From positions 8,742,001 to 8,806,000 of the forward strand of contig NZ_CP022098.1 in assembly GCF_002305875.1 (NCBI RefSeq): a stretch of DNA of 64,000 nt, read 5' to 3'. The DNA is from Cystobacter fuscus. GTDB lineage: Bacteria > Myxococcota > Myxococcia > Myxococcales > Myxococcaceae. The position numbers and the translations under genes are program-made. This document shows, piece after piece, positions 51,332 through 60,532 of the stretch (positions within the stretch are counted from its first letter, which is position 1; each line of letters begins with the position of its first letter). The notes beneath the pieces were generated by a model. That model made no database searches and had not been told where the DNA came from. It saw nothing but the letters and a program-made list of their open reading frames with translations.

Positions 51332-51607
51332 TCAGGCCTCGGCCTTCTTGCCGCCCTTCTTGGCGGGAGCGGCGGCGGGGGCAGCGCCCTCCGCGGCGCC
51401 CTCGGCGGGCTTCGCGGCGTACTTCTTGCGGAACTTCTCCACGCGACCCGCGGTGTCGAGCAGCTTGTACTTGCCGGTGAAGAAGGGGTGGCAGTTCGAG
51501 CAGACTTCCACCGCGAACGAGCCACGCGAGGACCGCGTCTCGACGACATTGCCGCACGCACAGGTGATGCGAGACGGGGCGTAAACCGGGTGCAGATCGG
51601 GCTTCAT
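51332..51607 (-). CDS. rpmE: 50S ribosomal protein L31
   Basis: 91 residues. [44 protein letters not shown] (in parts) are the L31 hallmarks. The CAC and CSNC cysteines make this the zinc-binding (C+) form. A 30-residue alanine/lysine-rich tail extends beyond the usual end, as in other myxobacteria. ATG 51607 follows GGGAG at six bases; longer in-frame starts have no support. About 120 bases separate it from the upstream UshA-like gene, enough for its own promoter. Confidence 0.96.
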   Translation of the reverse strand: MKPDLHPVYAPSRITCACGNVVETRSSRGSFAVEVCSNCHPFFTGKYKLLDTAGRVEKFRKKYAAKPAEGAAEGAAPAAAPAKKGGKKAEA

Positions 51608-51728
51608 GTTCAACTCCCTGCGCCTTGCCCCCACCCCAAGGTGGGAGGTCTGGCGTTTTCGAGGTAGGCCGGCGCTTATAACGGCGCGCCGGGCGGGGCA
51701 CAAGGCCCGTGACCGGGCCCTGTCCCTT

Positions 51729-52838
51729 CTAATGAGATGCGGACCCAGGGGACTCGATTCGCTCCACGAGCCGCTTCACCGCTGGATCATCCACCACGTC
51801 GCTCCCCAGCTGGAGGTAGGAGAAGCGAAAGGTGCGCTCGCCCGCCTTCCCGACCAGCTTCGCCTCGAGGGTGAGATCCTGGACACGCTTCTCCAGGCTG
51901 GCAATCGTCTCCCGCCACGAGGCCCGGACGGTCTCGTCCCTCGCGGCCGCGAGGCTGCGCCGGGCCTGCTGGAGGTTCTCCTCGACGAGCTTGATGCCCT
52001 GCTGGGCCCGCTCGGCGGACGAGAGATCCTGGAAGGGGCCCTTCCCCTCCACGGAGAGCTCCAGCCGGGCGACCTGCCGGCCCCGCTCTCCCCCCCCGAG
52101 GAGCACGGCGAAGTCGTTGCGCTGGGGCAGGAACGCCTGGCCCTCGTGGGACTGGAGGAGGAAGTCCACCGTGGTACCCACCTGCACCGACAGGGGTTGG
52201 AGCTCGGCCTGGGGAAGCGCCGCGAGCACCACCACCACGTCCACCTTCTCCTGCTCGCGCAGCCGGCGCGCCTCGGAGAGGGCCGCCTTGGTTGGAGGCA
52301 GGCCCTTCACCCCCTTGGCCGTGGAGACCGGGCCCGAGGGCGACACGCCCACCACGCCGAACTTCACCCCACCCACCGTCACCACGGTGGAGGCGGCGAA
52401 CAGGGGCTTGCCCTCCGCGTCCACGAGGTTGGCGGACAGCAGCTTGAGCTTCCTGCCCTTCACCGTCTGGGAGAGGAAGTCGGCCCCCAGGGTGAGATCG
52501 CGCGCGCCCACGGCCATGGCCGCGGTGCCCAGGGCATCCATCTGCTCGAGCAACAGCACGGCCCGCTCCTTCTCCCGAGCCATGCCTCCGGGAGCGGGTG
52601 ATTTGAAGAGAGCGTTTCCTGAATCCAGCACCAGCACCGGCCCCTTCGCGCGCTCCCGCGAGAAGACCGTCTTTCGTCTGGCCAGACCGCCAGACGGGTT
52701 GTGGCTTCAACCACAGGGGGCGATTTCGCCCCCATTGTCTCCGGTGAAGAGGAGCACCACGTGCTTGGGCTCCGCCCCGGCCACCCAGGGCGAGAGCAGC
52801 AGCGCCAACAGCGCCAGCAGCAACGGTCGCCTGCTCAT
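51729..52838 (-). CDS. UshA-like selenoprotein (in-frame TGA read as Sec44)
   Basis: 369 residues if the TGA at 52709-52707 is decoded as selenocysteine. A signal peptide (residues 1-22, cleavage near VAGA-EP) leads into a fold of the metallophosphatase/5'-nucleotidase type: [17 protein letters not shown], then Sec44, then [18 protein letters not shown], and [13 protein letters not shown] where enzymes of this family have GNHE-type motifs. Relatives carry Cys or Sec at this point (PCG-C/U). Several usual metal ligands are altered, so nucleotidase activity is doubtful; the CG-Sec pair suggests redox work. Both halves are in the same frame (370 codons, one TGA). A SECIS-like hairpin lies directly after the TGA. 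The ATG overlaps the stop of the YbgF-like gene (ATGA). Confidence 0.85.
52675..52709 (-). promoter_or_regulatory. UGA codon plus bacterial SECIS hairpin
   Basis: Read on the minus strand: TGA (52709-52707), ten bases, then CGTCTGGC (52696-52689), loop GGTCTG (52688-52683) and GCCAGACG (52682-52675). The 8-base stem is perfect. The loop begins with GGUCU as in the E. coli fdhF element, and 18 bases separate UGA from the loop, the same distance as in fdhF. This would recruit SelB and Sec-tRNA. Confidence 0.85.
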
Positions 52839-53686
52839 TTCTTGCTTCCCTTCTTCTTGGCCTTGTCCAGCTCCGCGAGCCGCGTCTTGGCCGTCTTGGC
52901 CGCCTCGGACTTCGGGTAGCCCTTCACGAGCTCCTCGAGCGCCAGCCGCGACTCGTCCTGCATCTTCAGCTTCTGGAAGCACTCCGAGGAGCGCAGGTAG
53001 GCCTCCGGCGTGGAGTCCGCCTTGGGGTGCTCCTGCAGCAGCTTGCCGTACTCGAAGAGGGCCTCGCGGCACTTGTCCTCGGCGAAGTAGCTCTCGCCCA
53101 GCCCGAAGTGGGCCTCGGCGACGAGCGCGTCCTTGGGCCACTTCTTGAGGAACTCCCCGTAGAGCTGGCGGGCGAGCGCCACGTCACCGGCCTTGGCCTT
53201 GTCCTGGGCCAGCACGAGGAACTCCTTCTTGTCCGTGGGACGCTTGAGCTCCTCGGCCTTCTTGCGGGCCTCGGCCTCCTTGAGCGCCTGCTCTCCCTTG
53301 AGCTCGAGCAGCCGCTTGTCGGTGTCCTGGCTCGTTCTCGCGAGCGCCGCCTCCAGCTCGCCAATCTTGTAGACGTACGTCTCCACCTGACCGCGCAACT
53401 GGGCCAGGTCCTCCACCGTCTTCTGCAGTTGGATGCCGATGTCCGCGCCCGAGCGGCGCGAGGCCTTGTCCAGACCTTCCAGGGCCTTGGACACCTGGGC
53501 GATCTTCTCGTCGATGAGCGGCAGCGTGGCGTCGAGTTGCTCGCGCGTGCGCTTCAGCTCCGCCTGGATCTGCGCCTGGGAGGCATCGAGTTGATCGAGC
53601 CGGGTCTCCAGCGCGCGTCCGCGAGCCGCCGGGTAGAAGCAGCCCGAGAGCAGGAAAGGGAGGGCGATGAGGGCAAGCCTTCGCAT
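52835..53686 (-). CDS. YbgF/CpoB-like lipoprotein with coiled coil and TPRs
   Basis: 283 residues. The signal peptide ends in the lipobox LLSGC (C16). Residues about 25-160 are a long coiled coil rich in E, K, Q and L. Residues about 170-275 contain three tetratricopeptide repeats (ARQLYGEFLKKWPKD, AEAHFGLGESYF, ALEELVKGYPKSEAAKTA). This is the layout of YbgF/CpoB, which coordinates cell-wall synthesis with outer-membrane constriction, but no tol-pal genes are adjacent. ATG 53686; the stop overlaps the selenoprotein start, so the two form a coupled pair. Separated by 78 bases from the end of the chemosensory operon. Confidence 0.87.
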   Translation of the reverse strand: MRRLALIALPFLLSGCFYPAARGRALETRLDQLDASQAQIQAELKRTREQLDATLPLIDEKIAQVSKALEGLDKASRRSGADIGIQLQKTVEDLAQLRGQVETYVYKIGELEAALARTSQDTDKRLLELKGEQALKEAEARKKAEELKRPTDKKEFLVLAQDKAKAGDVALARQLYGEFLKKWPKDALVAEAHFGLGESYFAEDKCREALFEYGKLLQEHPKADSTPEAYLRSSECFQKLKMQDESRLALEELVKGYPKSEAAKTAKTRLAELDKAKKKGSKK

Positions 53687-53764
53687 AGGCGGCGCATCCT
53701 ATCGGGCAAAGTCCCGGCGCGCGTGTGCTTCTTCACGCTCCGGGGAGGCCCACCTGTCCGCCCC

Positions 53765-55126
53765 TCAACGCGACGTCGGGGGAGTGGCCCGCTCCACGCG
53801 CTCGATGGCCCGCGCGCAGGCCACCAGGAGCCGGGAGTTGTTGAGGAAGAAAGGAGTGGCGCGCGCCCTGCCCTCCTCCAGGGAGCGCAGCGCGCGCCGG
53901 TACTCGCCCGCGGCCTCCGCCCACGCGCCGCGTTGTTCGAACACCAGGCCCAGCAGATAGCGCGCCGCGGCCAGGTTCGGATCCAACAAGAGGCACCGCC
54001 GCAGGGTTTCCTCCGTCTGGGGATCCGGCTGACCCTGGTTGCCCACCGCGTCCAGGACCTGGCTGAAGAGCGCATCGGCCTCCCGATGCACGGAGTCCTC
54101 GCCGCGAGCGGCTTCCGACGGAGCGTCCGGCCTCGTGGGAGACACCGCGGGAAGCCCCGATTGCGAGGGACGCACCGCGGACAGACCCGACTGCGAGGGG
54201 CGCACCGCGGGCAGACCCGACTGCGAGGGGCGCACCGCGGACAGACCCGACAAGGAAGAGGCTGGGCCACCGGGCGAAGCCGCGGGGGGCGCGCGGCCAT
54301 AGAAGAACGCGTCCGCGTAGCGCAGGGTGCGCAGGCTCGGCGGAGCGCTCAGCAGCGGCTCGGCGGAGGAGAGCACCAGCAACCCCTCGGACGCGAGCCG
54401 CTCGGCGAGCGACTCCACCACCCGGGTGAAGGACTCGGGGGTGAAGTAGATGAGCACGTTGCGGCAGACGATGATGTCGAAGCCCCGCCCCTCCACCGTC
54501 GAGGGGTAGGACGGCTCCATGAGGTTGTGGACGAGGAAGCTGGCGCGATCCTTCAAGTGTCCGACGAGCGAGTGGCGACCCGAGCCCAGGGGCACGAACC
54601 AGCGATCCCTCATGACGGGCGGCACCCGCTGGAGCTGCTCCGAGCTGAAGCACAGCTCGCGCGCGCGCGCGATCGCCGTCTCCGACATGTCCGTGCCCAG
54701 CACCGTGCTGGCCGGATCCGCGCCCGCCTCGGCGAGCATCACCAGCAGCGTGGCCACCTCCTCGCCGGTGGCGCACCCCGCGCTCCACAGCCGCAACGGC
54801 CGGCGGGCCCGGGCCACCAGGGGCACCAGCACGTGCGTGCGCAGCGCCTCGAGCTGGGCCTCGTCCCGGAACAGCTCCGTCTTCTGCACGGAGATGGCGT
54901 CGATGAGCTCGGCCAGCTCCGCGGCCCCCGCGGGGGATTGCAGGAAGAGCACGTAGCGCGCGCTCGTGCCGCCGTCCCGCCCCGCCAGCTTCTCGTCGAT
55001 GCGCCGGCACTGAAGCTCGCTCAGGGCCGTGCCCGTGCGGCGCGCCACGAGCGCGTGGATGGAAGCGAAGGGAGAGCGGGAGGGCGGCGCCACCGAGGCT
55101 TCAGCGACCCACGGAGAGGGACTCAC
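53765..55126 (-). CDS. cheR: CheR-type MCP methyltransferase with repeat linker and TPR tail
   Basis: 453 residues. An N-terminal helical CheR domain is followed by the SAM-dependent domain with [21 protein letters not shown] and [13 protein letters not shown]. It methylates glutamates of the MCPs encoded in the same operon. After the catalytic part comes a 40-residue linker of four 10-residue repeats ([10 protein letters not shown] type) and a short TPR-like C-terminus that may bind a receptor or partner, in place of the usual pentapeptide tether. GTG 55126 overlaps the end of cheB by 26 bases and is preferred; GTG 55093 is an alternative after the stop. Last gene of the operon. Confidence 0.9.
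   Translation of the reverse strand: MSPSPWVAEASVAPPSRSPFASIHALVARRTGTALSELQCRRIDEKLAGRDGGTSARYVLFLQSPAGAAELAELIDAISVQKTELFRDEAQLEALRTHVLVPLVARARRPLRLWSAGCATGEEVATLLVMLAEAGADPASTVLGTDMSETAIARARELCFSSEQLQRVPPVMRDRWFVPLGSGRHSLVGHLKDRASFLVHNLMEPSYPSTVEGRGFDIIVCRNVLIYFTPESFTRVVESLAERLASEGLLVLSSAEPLLSAPPSLRTLRYADAFFYGRAPPAASPGGPASSLSGLSAVRPSQSGLPAVRPSQSGLSAVRPSQSGLPAVSPTRPDAPSEAARGEDSVHREADALFSQVLDAVGNQGQPDPQTEETLRRCLLLDPNLAAARYLLGLVFEQRGAWAEAAGEYRRALRSLEEGRARATPFFLNNSRLLVACARAIERVERATPPTSR
54141..54260 (-). repeat. Four 30-base tandem repeats inside cheR
   Basis: Period-30 units at 54141-54170, 54171-54200, 54201-54230 and 54231-54260; the two central units differ by one base, the outer ones are more diverged. 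Each encodes ten residues of a Ser/Pro/Gln-rich linker. Unit number may vary between strains. Confidence 0.85.
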
Positions 55127-56159
55127 CGCGCACCAGGCGCACCAGCGTGCTCGCCACGTCATCTCCGTGGACCAGATGATCCACCGCCTTGCGCGCCACC
55201 GCCGCGCCCGGCATGCCGAACACCACGCAGGACTCCTCGTTCTGCGCCAGCGTCAGGCCCCCGGCCTGCTTGATGGCGAGCATGCCGTCCGCACCATCCT
55301 CGCCCATGCCGGTGAGGATGAGGCCCATGGCGCGCCGTCCGTACGCCTTGGCCGCGCTCTCCAGCAGCACCGTGCCGGAAGGCATGTGCCCGTCACGCTC
55401 CACGCCCGGCCGCAGCGCCACCCGGCCCCGGAAGGGAATGGACATGTGCTGGCCCGGCGGGGCGATGAGCACGTTGCCCGGCAGGAGCTGCTCACCGTCC
55501 TGGGCCAGCCGCACCTTGAGCTTGGAGGAGTTGGCGAGCCAGCCCGCCAGCGACTCGGAGAAGGCGGCGTTGATGTGCTGCACGATGACGATGGGCGTGG
55601 GGAAGTCCGCCGGCAGCTCCGACACCATGCGGAAGAGCACCTGGGGGCCTCCCGTGGAGCTGGCCACCGCGAGCACGCCATACGGCATGCCCACCGGCGC
55701 GGGCGGCGCCACGCCCCCACCCGGCAGGGGCGGCCGACGCTTGCTGTGGATGTGGCGGATGACGCGCACCGAGGACAGGAGCTTCACCTCGCGCGACAGG
55801 TTCCACGCCTCCGTGCCCGCGTCGATGGAGGGCTTGATCTGCAGCGCCAGGGCGCCGATCTCCAACGCCCGGCACGTGAGCTCCGGAGCCTGCTGCCGCG
55901 GATCCGCGGTGAGCATCAGGATGGGCGTGGGCACCTCGGCCATGATGTGCTCCACGGCCGTGAGCCCATCCATCACCGGCATCTCCACGTCCATGGTGAT
56001 GACCTGGGGACGGAGATCTCTCGCCGCGTCGAGAGCCTCCTGGCCGTTGGCGCACGTTCCCACCACTTCCAGATCCGGATCCCGGCTCAGTGCTTCGCAA
56101 ATCAGCTGTCGGCAGATGTGCGAGTCGTCAACGACCAGCACCGACACTTTCTTGCCCAT
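55101..56159 (-). CDS. cheB: Chemotaxis methylesterase / glutamine deamidase
   Basis: 352 residues. An N-terminal receiver (VSVLVVDD, phospho-acceptor D57 in TMDVEMP) is joined to the methylesterase with S168 in ASSTGG, H195 in VQHI and D288 in TGMGEDG, all catalytic residues intact. It removes methyl groups from the operon's MCPs when phosphorylated by the CheA encoded upstream. ATG 56159 has GGAAG four bases before it; an in-frame start 14 codons earlier lacks one. Lies 69 bases after cheA and overlaps cheR. Confidence 0.95.
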   Translation of the reverse strand: MGKKVSVLVVDDSHICRQLICEALSRDPDLEVVGTCANGQEALDAARDLRPQVITMDVEMPVMDGLTAVEHIMAEVPTPILMLTADPRQQAPELTCRALEIGALALQIKPSIDAGTEAWNLSREVKLLSSVRVIRHIHSKRRPPLPGGGVAPPAPVGMPYGVLAVASSTGGPQVLFRMVSELPADFPTPIVIVQHINAAFSESLAGWLANSSKLKVRLAQDGEQLLPGNVLIAPPGQHMSIPFRGRVALRPGVERDGHMPSGTVLLESAAKAYGRRAMGLILTGMGEDGADGMLAIKQAGGLTLAQNEESCVVFGMPGAAVARKAVDHLVHGDDVASTLVRLVRGESLSVGR

Positions 56160-56228
56160 GTGACTTCCATACCCCGTGCGCACTCCCTGGAGTATAGCCA
56201 ATGTGGCCCGACATGCGGCATCGCGCCA

Positions 56229-58685
56229 TCAGCCGAGCAGCCGGCCAACCACATCCACGAGATCTTGACGCACCAGGTCACCCTTGGTGATGTACCCGTC
56301 CGCCCCCGCGGCGAGCCCACGCTGGCGGTCCGCCTCTCCGCCACGGGTGGTGAGGATGACCACGGGGAGAACCTTGTGGGTGGGGTGTTCCTTGAGCCGG
56401 CGGGTCAGCTCGAGCCCGTCCACGCGCGGCATCTCCAGGTCCGTGCAGACCAGGTCCACCGGATTCTGGGCGAGCAGGTCCAGGGCCTCCGCTCCGTCGG
56501 TGGCCATGAGGATGTCGTAGCCCACGGCCTCCAGCAGGGAGGAGATGAGCTCGCGCGTCAGGGGGGAATCGTCCACCACGAGGATGCGGCGGCGGGGGGC
56601 GGGGGCGGGACGAGGGGCGGCGGCCGAGCGGGCGATGCGCGAGCCCGCGAGGCCCCGGGCGCTGGCGATGAGGTGCGCCGCGGACAGCACCATGGCCAGC
56701 CGGCCATCCGCCAGGGTGGTGGCTCCGGTGAGGTGGGGGTAGTGGGCCAGCAGCCCCTTGAGCGGGAGGATGGCCTGGGTGCTCTCCTCCAGGACGCGAT
56801 CCACCGCGAGCGCGGCCATGGCGCCCTGACTGCGCACCACGAGCACCAGCGCGCCCTCGTCCAGGCCCTGCTCGGCGCCCAGACCGAGCAGGGAGCGCAG
56901 GGAGGCGAAGGGCATGGGCTGCTCATCCACCTGCAGCACCGCGCGCCCGGCCACTTCCTTGAGGTGGCCGGGCTCCACCTTCACCGCCCGCGAGACATGG
57001 GCGGCGCTCAGGCACAACGTCTCCTCGGCCACCGTCACGAAGAGCAGCGGGGAGACGGTGAGGGACACGGGCACCCGCAGCTCGAAGCGCGTGCCCGCCC
57101 CCGGCTCGGACGACACCAGCACGTCGCCGCCCAGCGCCCGGAGCGAGCTGCGCACGGCGTCCAGCCCCACGCCCCGCCCGGAGATGTCCGTGGCCACCTC
57201 GCGGGAGGTGAAGCCCGAGAGGAAGATGAGCTCGCGCGCCGCCTGATCCGTCAACGCCGACGCCGCGGCCTCGTCCAGGAAGCCCTTGCGCACCGCCGCC
57301 CGGCGCAGGAGCGCGGGCTCCAGGCCCACGCCGTCATCCTCCACCCGGAGCACGAGCCGGTTGCCATCGCGCGCGGCGACCAACGACAGCCTGCCCCGGG
57401 GGTGCTTGCCCGCGGCCACCCGGTCCACGCGCGATTCCAGGCCATGGTCCAGGGCGTTGCGCACCAGGTGCAGCAGCGGATCCCTCAGCGCCTCCACCAC
57501 GGCCCGATCGGCGCGCGTGTCCTCGCCCTCCACCTTCAGCTCCACTTCCTTGCCCAGCTCGCGCCCGAGATCGCGCACCATGCGCGGGTAGGGCTCGAAG
57601 AGCACCGACAGGGGCAGCATGCGCAGGCGCTGCACCTCGTCGGCCACGTAGCCCAGGTCCCTCAGCTCCTCGTTGGCCAGCAGCTTCTCCTCGCGGTGGA
57701 GGGTGGCCGCCAGCTCCTTGGCGCGGCCCAGCCGCTCGGCCAGCTCCGCGCCCGCCGGGCCCAGGTCCTCCGCGACGCGCGCCAGCAGGCTCAGCTCGCG
57801 CGCCAGATCCAACCGCCGGGTGGTGGCCAGCTCGCGGCGGCGCGACACCTGGGTGAGGTTGGTCACCGCGCTCGTCAATCGATCCAGGCTCGCCACGCCG
57901 ATGCGCACCGAGCCATCCGCGCGATCCCCCGGGCGGACCGCGGGGGAGGAGCCCGTGCCCCGGACGGGAGGCTCGGGCGCCGCGGGCGGCATCCGGCCAA
58001 TCGCGGCGGCGGTGGCCGTGACGACCGCCGAGGGCACGGGGCGCGCGGGCTCGCCCCCTCCCATCCGGCCTCCTCCCGGCGTCCGGGAAGCGACGGGCGG
58101 GGACGGTATCGTGGGTGGGGGCGCCTGACGCGACACCAGGGACGGAGCCACGAAGTTGAGCGACGCCGAGCCCCAGGCCGGAGTGACTTCCTCCTCGTCC
58201 CGCTCCAAGGGCTCGGGGCGCGGGGGAGTCGCGGGGGGAGGCACCACTCGGGACGAGGGGGCCGCACGCCCCTGCCCCGCTTCCGCGAGGCCGGACTGCT
58301 CGAGGCGGGTGCAGTCCTTCAGCCAGCGCACCAGCTTGTCCACCTCGGGAGGCGGCTGCGGAGGCTCGTGCACGGCGGCCCCGGACAACACCAACACCGC
58401 GTCCCCGGCCTGCAGGAGCGCGTCGATGGAGCCGGCGGACAGCGCATGCTCGACGCGCTCCGTGGAGCGCACCAGCTCCTCCATCTCGTGGACGACGGCG
58501 TTGATGGCGTCGAAGCCCATCATCCGCGCCTCGCCCTTGAGGCCGTGCAGCTCGCGCAACACGGTGCGGCCCGCCTCCAGGCTCGCTCCCGCCTCCAGCT
58601 CCACGATGCGGCGGTTGATGCGCTCCAGGCGCACTCCCACCAGCTCGCGGAACTGCTTGAGCAACTTCTCCCGCGCGCTGCTCAC
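56229..58685 (-). CDS. cheA: CheA-CheY hybrid histidine kinase
   Basis: 818 residues. N-terminal Hpt with H47 in ELHGLKGEA, a proline-rich unstructured stretch (about 140-260) in place of a clear CheY/CheB-binding domain, dimer and HATPase domains (VRNALDHGLE, DDGVGL, ISGRGVGLDAV), a CheW-like domain (about 545-680) and a receiver at the end (VVDDSPLTRE, CTDLEMPRVDG). Kinase-receiver fusion matches CheA3 of M. xanthus, where the receiver limits phosphate output. GTG 58685 overlaps the MCP stop (GTGA). Confidence 0.93.
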   Translation of the reverse strand: MSSAREKLLKQFRELVGVRLERINRRIVELEAGASLEAGRTVLRELHGLKGEARMMGFDAINAVVHEMEELVRSTERVEHALSAGSIDALLQAGDAVLVLSGAAVHEPPQPPPEVDKLVRWLKDCTRLEQSGLAEAGQGRAAPSSRVVPPPATPPRPEPLERDEEEVTPAWGSASLNFVAPSLVSRQAPPPTIPSPPVASRTPGGGRMGGGEPARPVPSAVVTATAAAIGRMPPAAPEPPVRGTGSSPAVRPGDRADGSVRIGVASLDRLTSAVTNLTQVSRRRELATTRRLDLARELSLLARVAEDLGPAGAELAERLGRAKELAATLHREEKLLANEELRDLGYVADEVQRLRMLPLSVLFEPYPRMVRDLGRELGKEVELKVEGEDTRADRAVVEALRDPLLHLVRNALDHGLESRVDRVAAGKHPRGRLSLVAARDGNRLVLRVEDDGVGLEPALLRRAAVRKGFLDEAAASALTDQAARELIFLSGFTSREVATDISGRGVGLDAVRSSLRALGGDVLVSSEPGAGTRFELRVPVSLTVSPLLFVTVAEETLCLSAAHVSRAVKVEPGHLKEVAGRAVLQVDEQPMPFASLRSLLGLGAEQGLDEGALVLVVRSQGAMAALAVDRVLEESTQAILPLKGLLAHYPHLTGATTLADGRLAMVLSAAHLIASARGLAGSRIARSAAAPRPAPAPRRRILVVDDSPLTRELISSLLEAVGYDILMATDGAEALDLLAQNPVDLVCTDLEMPRVDGLELTRRLKEHPTHKVLPVVILTTRGGEADRQRGLAAGADGYITKGDLVRQDLVDVVGRLLG

Positions 58686-60532
58686 CCGAGCACTCCCGGT
58701 GAGGAGGAGGAAGAGGACGAGGAAGAAGAGGAAGTGGAGGAGTCGATCTGGAAGCGCTCCACCACGCTCCTCAAGTCCCGGGCCAGCGTGGACAGATCCC
58801 CGTTGGCGCCGATGACCTGCTTGGTGGCGTTGTGGCTCTGCTGGGTGATGCGCAGGATGTCCGCCATGGCCTCGGCCAGCAGATCCGTGCCGCCCTGCTG
58901 CTGCTGGGTGGCGAGCGAGATGGCGCGCACCGCGTCCGAGGTCCTCCCGGCCAGCTCGACGATCTGCCGCAGCGACTCGGAGACCTGCTGGGCGAGCGTG
59001 GTGCCCGTCTCGGTGGCGCGCACGCCGCCCTCGGTGGCCATCACCGCGCCCCCCGACGCATCGCGCACCTCCTCGATGAGCCCCTCGATTTCCTTGGTGG
59101 ACTCGATGACGTTCTCCGCCAGCCGGCGCATCTCCGCCGCCACGAGCGAGAAGCCATGCCCCACCTCACCGGCCTTGGTGCCCTCCAGCTCGGCGTTGAG
59201 CGCGAGCAGGTCCGACTTGTCGGCCACGCCGTTGATGAACTCGACGATCTTCCCGATCTGCTGCACGCGCTTGTTCAACCGGGCCACCGCCGCGGCGATG
59301 GCCTGGTTGTCGTGACGCATGCGGCTCATGGTCTCCATGAAGGCCTCGGAGCTGGCCTGGCCCGCCTTGGCCGCCGCGAGCGTCTTGTGGGCGATCTCCG
59401 CCACGCTTCCCGCGTTCTCGGCGATCTGCCGCGCCGAGCGCGCCAGCTCCTCGGTGGTGGCGCTCGTCTGATCCAGGGAGCTGGCCTGCTCGGCGGCCCC
59501 GGCCTCGTAGCGCGAGGAGGTGGCGAGGATCTCCTCGGTGGTGGTGCCGATGCGGCTGCCGGCGCGCTGGAGCTGCGCGAGCACGCCCGCCAGGTGCGCC
59601 CGCATGGTGGAGAAGGCGGCGGAGACGGACCAGATCTCGTCCTCCGCGGGGATGAGGCGGGGCTGGCTGAGATCCCCCTCGGCGATGTGGTGGGCCGCCT
59701 CGCCGAGATGCCGCATGGGTCGGCCCAGGAGCGTGCCGCCCAGGTAGGCGGCCGCCAGCGCCACGGCGAAGACGAGCAGGCACATCGCGCCGCCCACCTC
59801 GATGGCGTCCATGCGCAGCTGCTCGACCAGGGCCGCCTGGCGCTCCGGGCTCGTCGCCAACAGCTCATCGTAGGCCCGGTGGGTGAGCACCGAGGACACG
59901 TCCCAGATGAACACCGCGGGCGTCACCACGACGATGGCGGTGAAGAGGATGAGCCGCAGGCGGATCTGCGCGCGCTTGGGCGCCACGGCGATGGCCTGCG
60001 GATGCGTCAGTCCCCGGGACGACAGGTACAAGCCCACCGCGCGCGAGCGCAGGGTGACCATGCAATAGGTGAGCAGCGCGGCGAGCGGCCCGAAGAGCAG
60101 GCCCGGCAGGCAGGTGCGCAGCTCCACGAGAGAGCCGGTGAACCCGCCCAGGCTCCACAGCGCGACGTTGGCGAACGCGGCGGCCAGCAACCACCCCACC
60201 AGCGTGGCGACGAAGGCGAAGTCCGCGAGCCGGTGGTTCTCCAGCAGGGCCTGGCTCAAGCGCTCGGGCGCCACGGGAGGGCGCAGGACCTCCACCTCGC
60301 GCAGCACGCGCAGCCGGCGCAGGGCCAGCAACCACACCACCGCGATGGCCGCCAGGCAGAAACTGCCCATCAGGGAGAGGAACAGCGTCAGGCTCTCCTT
60401 CAGGCGCAGGCTGGCGGTCAACAGCGCGTAGCGCGCGCCGAGCGCGGCGGTGATGACGTTGGCGGTGACGATGGCGCCCATCAGGGGGCGGCTGAAGGGA
60501 CGGTGTACCCACGACAAGACGGGACGGCTCAT
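58682..60532 (-). CDS. Methyl-accepting chemotaxis protein A (six-helix type)
   Basis: 616 residues. About six transmembrane helices occupy the first 265 residues with only short loops, so there is no large periplasmic sensor; sensing may occur in the membrane or through a partner lipoprotein. HAMP (about 266-320) follows, then the signalling domain with the hairpin tip EFINGVADKSDLLALNAELEGT (in parts). The C-terminus ends in a run of about twelve serines before GVLG. ATG 60532 overlaps the stop of the next receptor gene. Paralogue of the neighbour. Confidence 0.92.
   Translation of the reverse strand: MSRPVLSWVHRPFSRPLMGAIVTANVITAALGARYALLTASLRLKESLTLFLSLMGSFCLAAIAVVWLLALRRLRVLREVEVLRPPVAPERLSQALLENHRLADFAFVATLVGWLLAAAFANVALWSLGGFTGSLVELRTCLPGLLFGPLAALLTYCMVTLRSRAVGLYLSSRGLTHPQAIAVAPKRAQIRLRLILFTAIVVVTPAVFIWDVSSVLTHRAYDELLATSPERQAALVEQLRMDAIEVGGAMCLLVFAVALAAAYLGGTLLGRPMRHLGEAAHHIAEGDLSQPRLIPAEDEIWSVSAAFSTMRAHLAGVLAQLQRAGSRIGTTTEEILATSSRYEAGAAEQASSLDQTSATTEELARSARQIAENAGSVAEIAHKTLAAAKAGQASSEAFMETMSRMRHDNQAIAAAVARLNKRVQQIGKIVEFINGVADKSDLLALNAELEGTKAGEVGHGFSLVAAEMRRLAENVIESTKEIEGLIEEVRDASGGAVMATEGGVRATETGTTLAQQVSESLRQIVELAGRTSDAVRAISLATQQQQGGTDLLAEAMADILRITQQSHNATKQVIGANGDLSTLARDLRSVVERFQIDSSTSSSSSSSSSSSPGVLG

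Noticed and set aside
52707-52709. TGA in the UshA-like gene taken as a pseudogene stop or sequencing frameshift
   Set aside because: Both halves are in the same frame, the family motif continues across it, and a SECIS hairpin with fdhF geometry follows at once.
54141-54260. Short regular repeats as a CRISPR array
   Set aside because: Units are directly adjacent without spacers and encode an in-frame protein linker.
55029-59315. 1428-codon open frame on the plus strand across cheB and cheA
   Set aside because: Shadow of the Che genes, rich in H, R and L without motifs; the opposite strand has intact catalytic residues.
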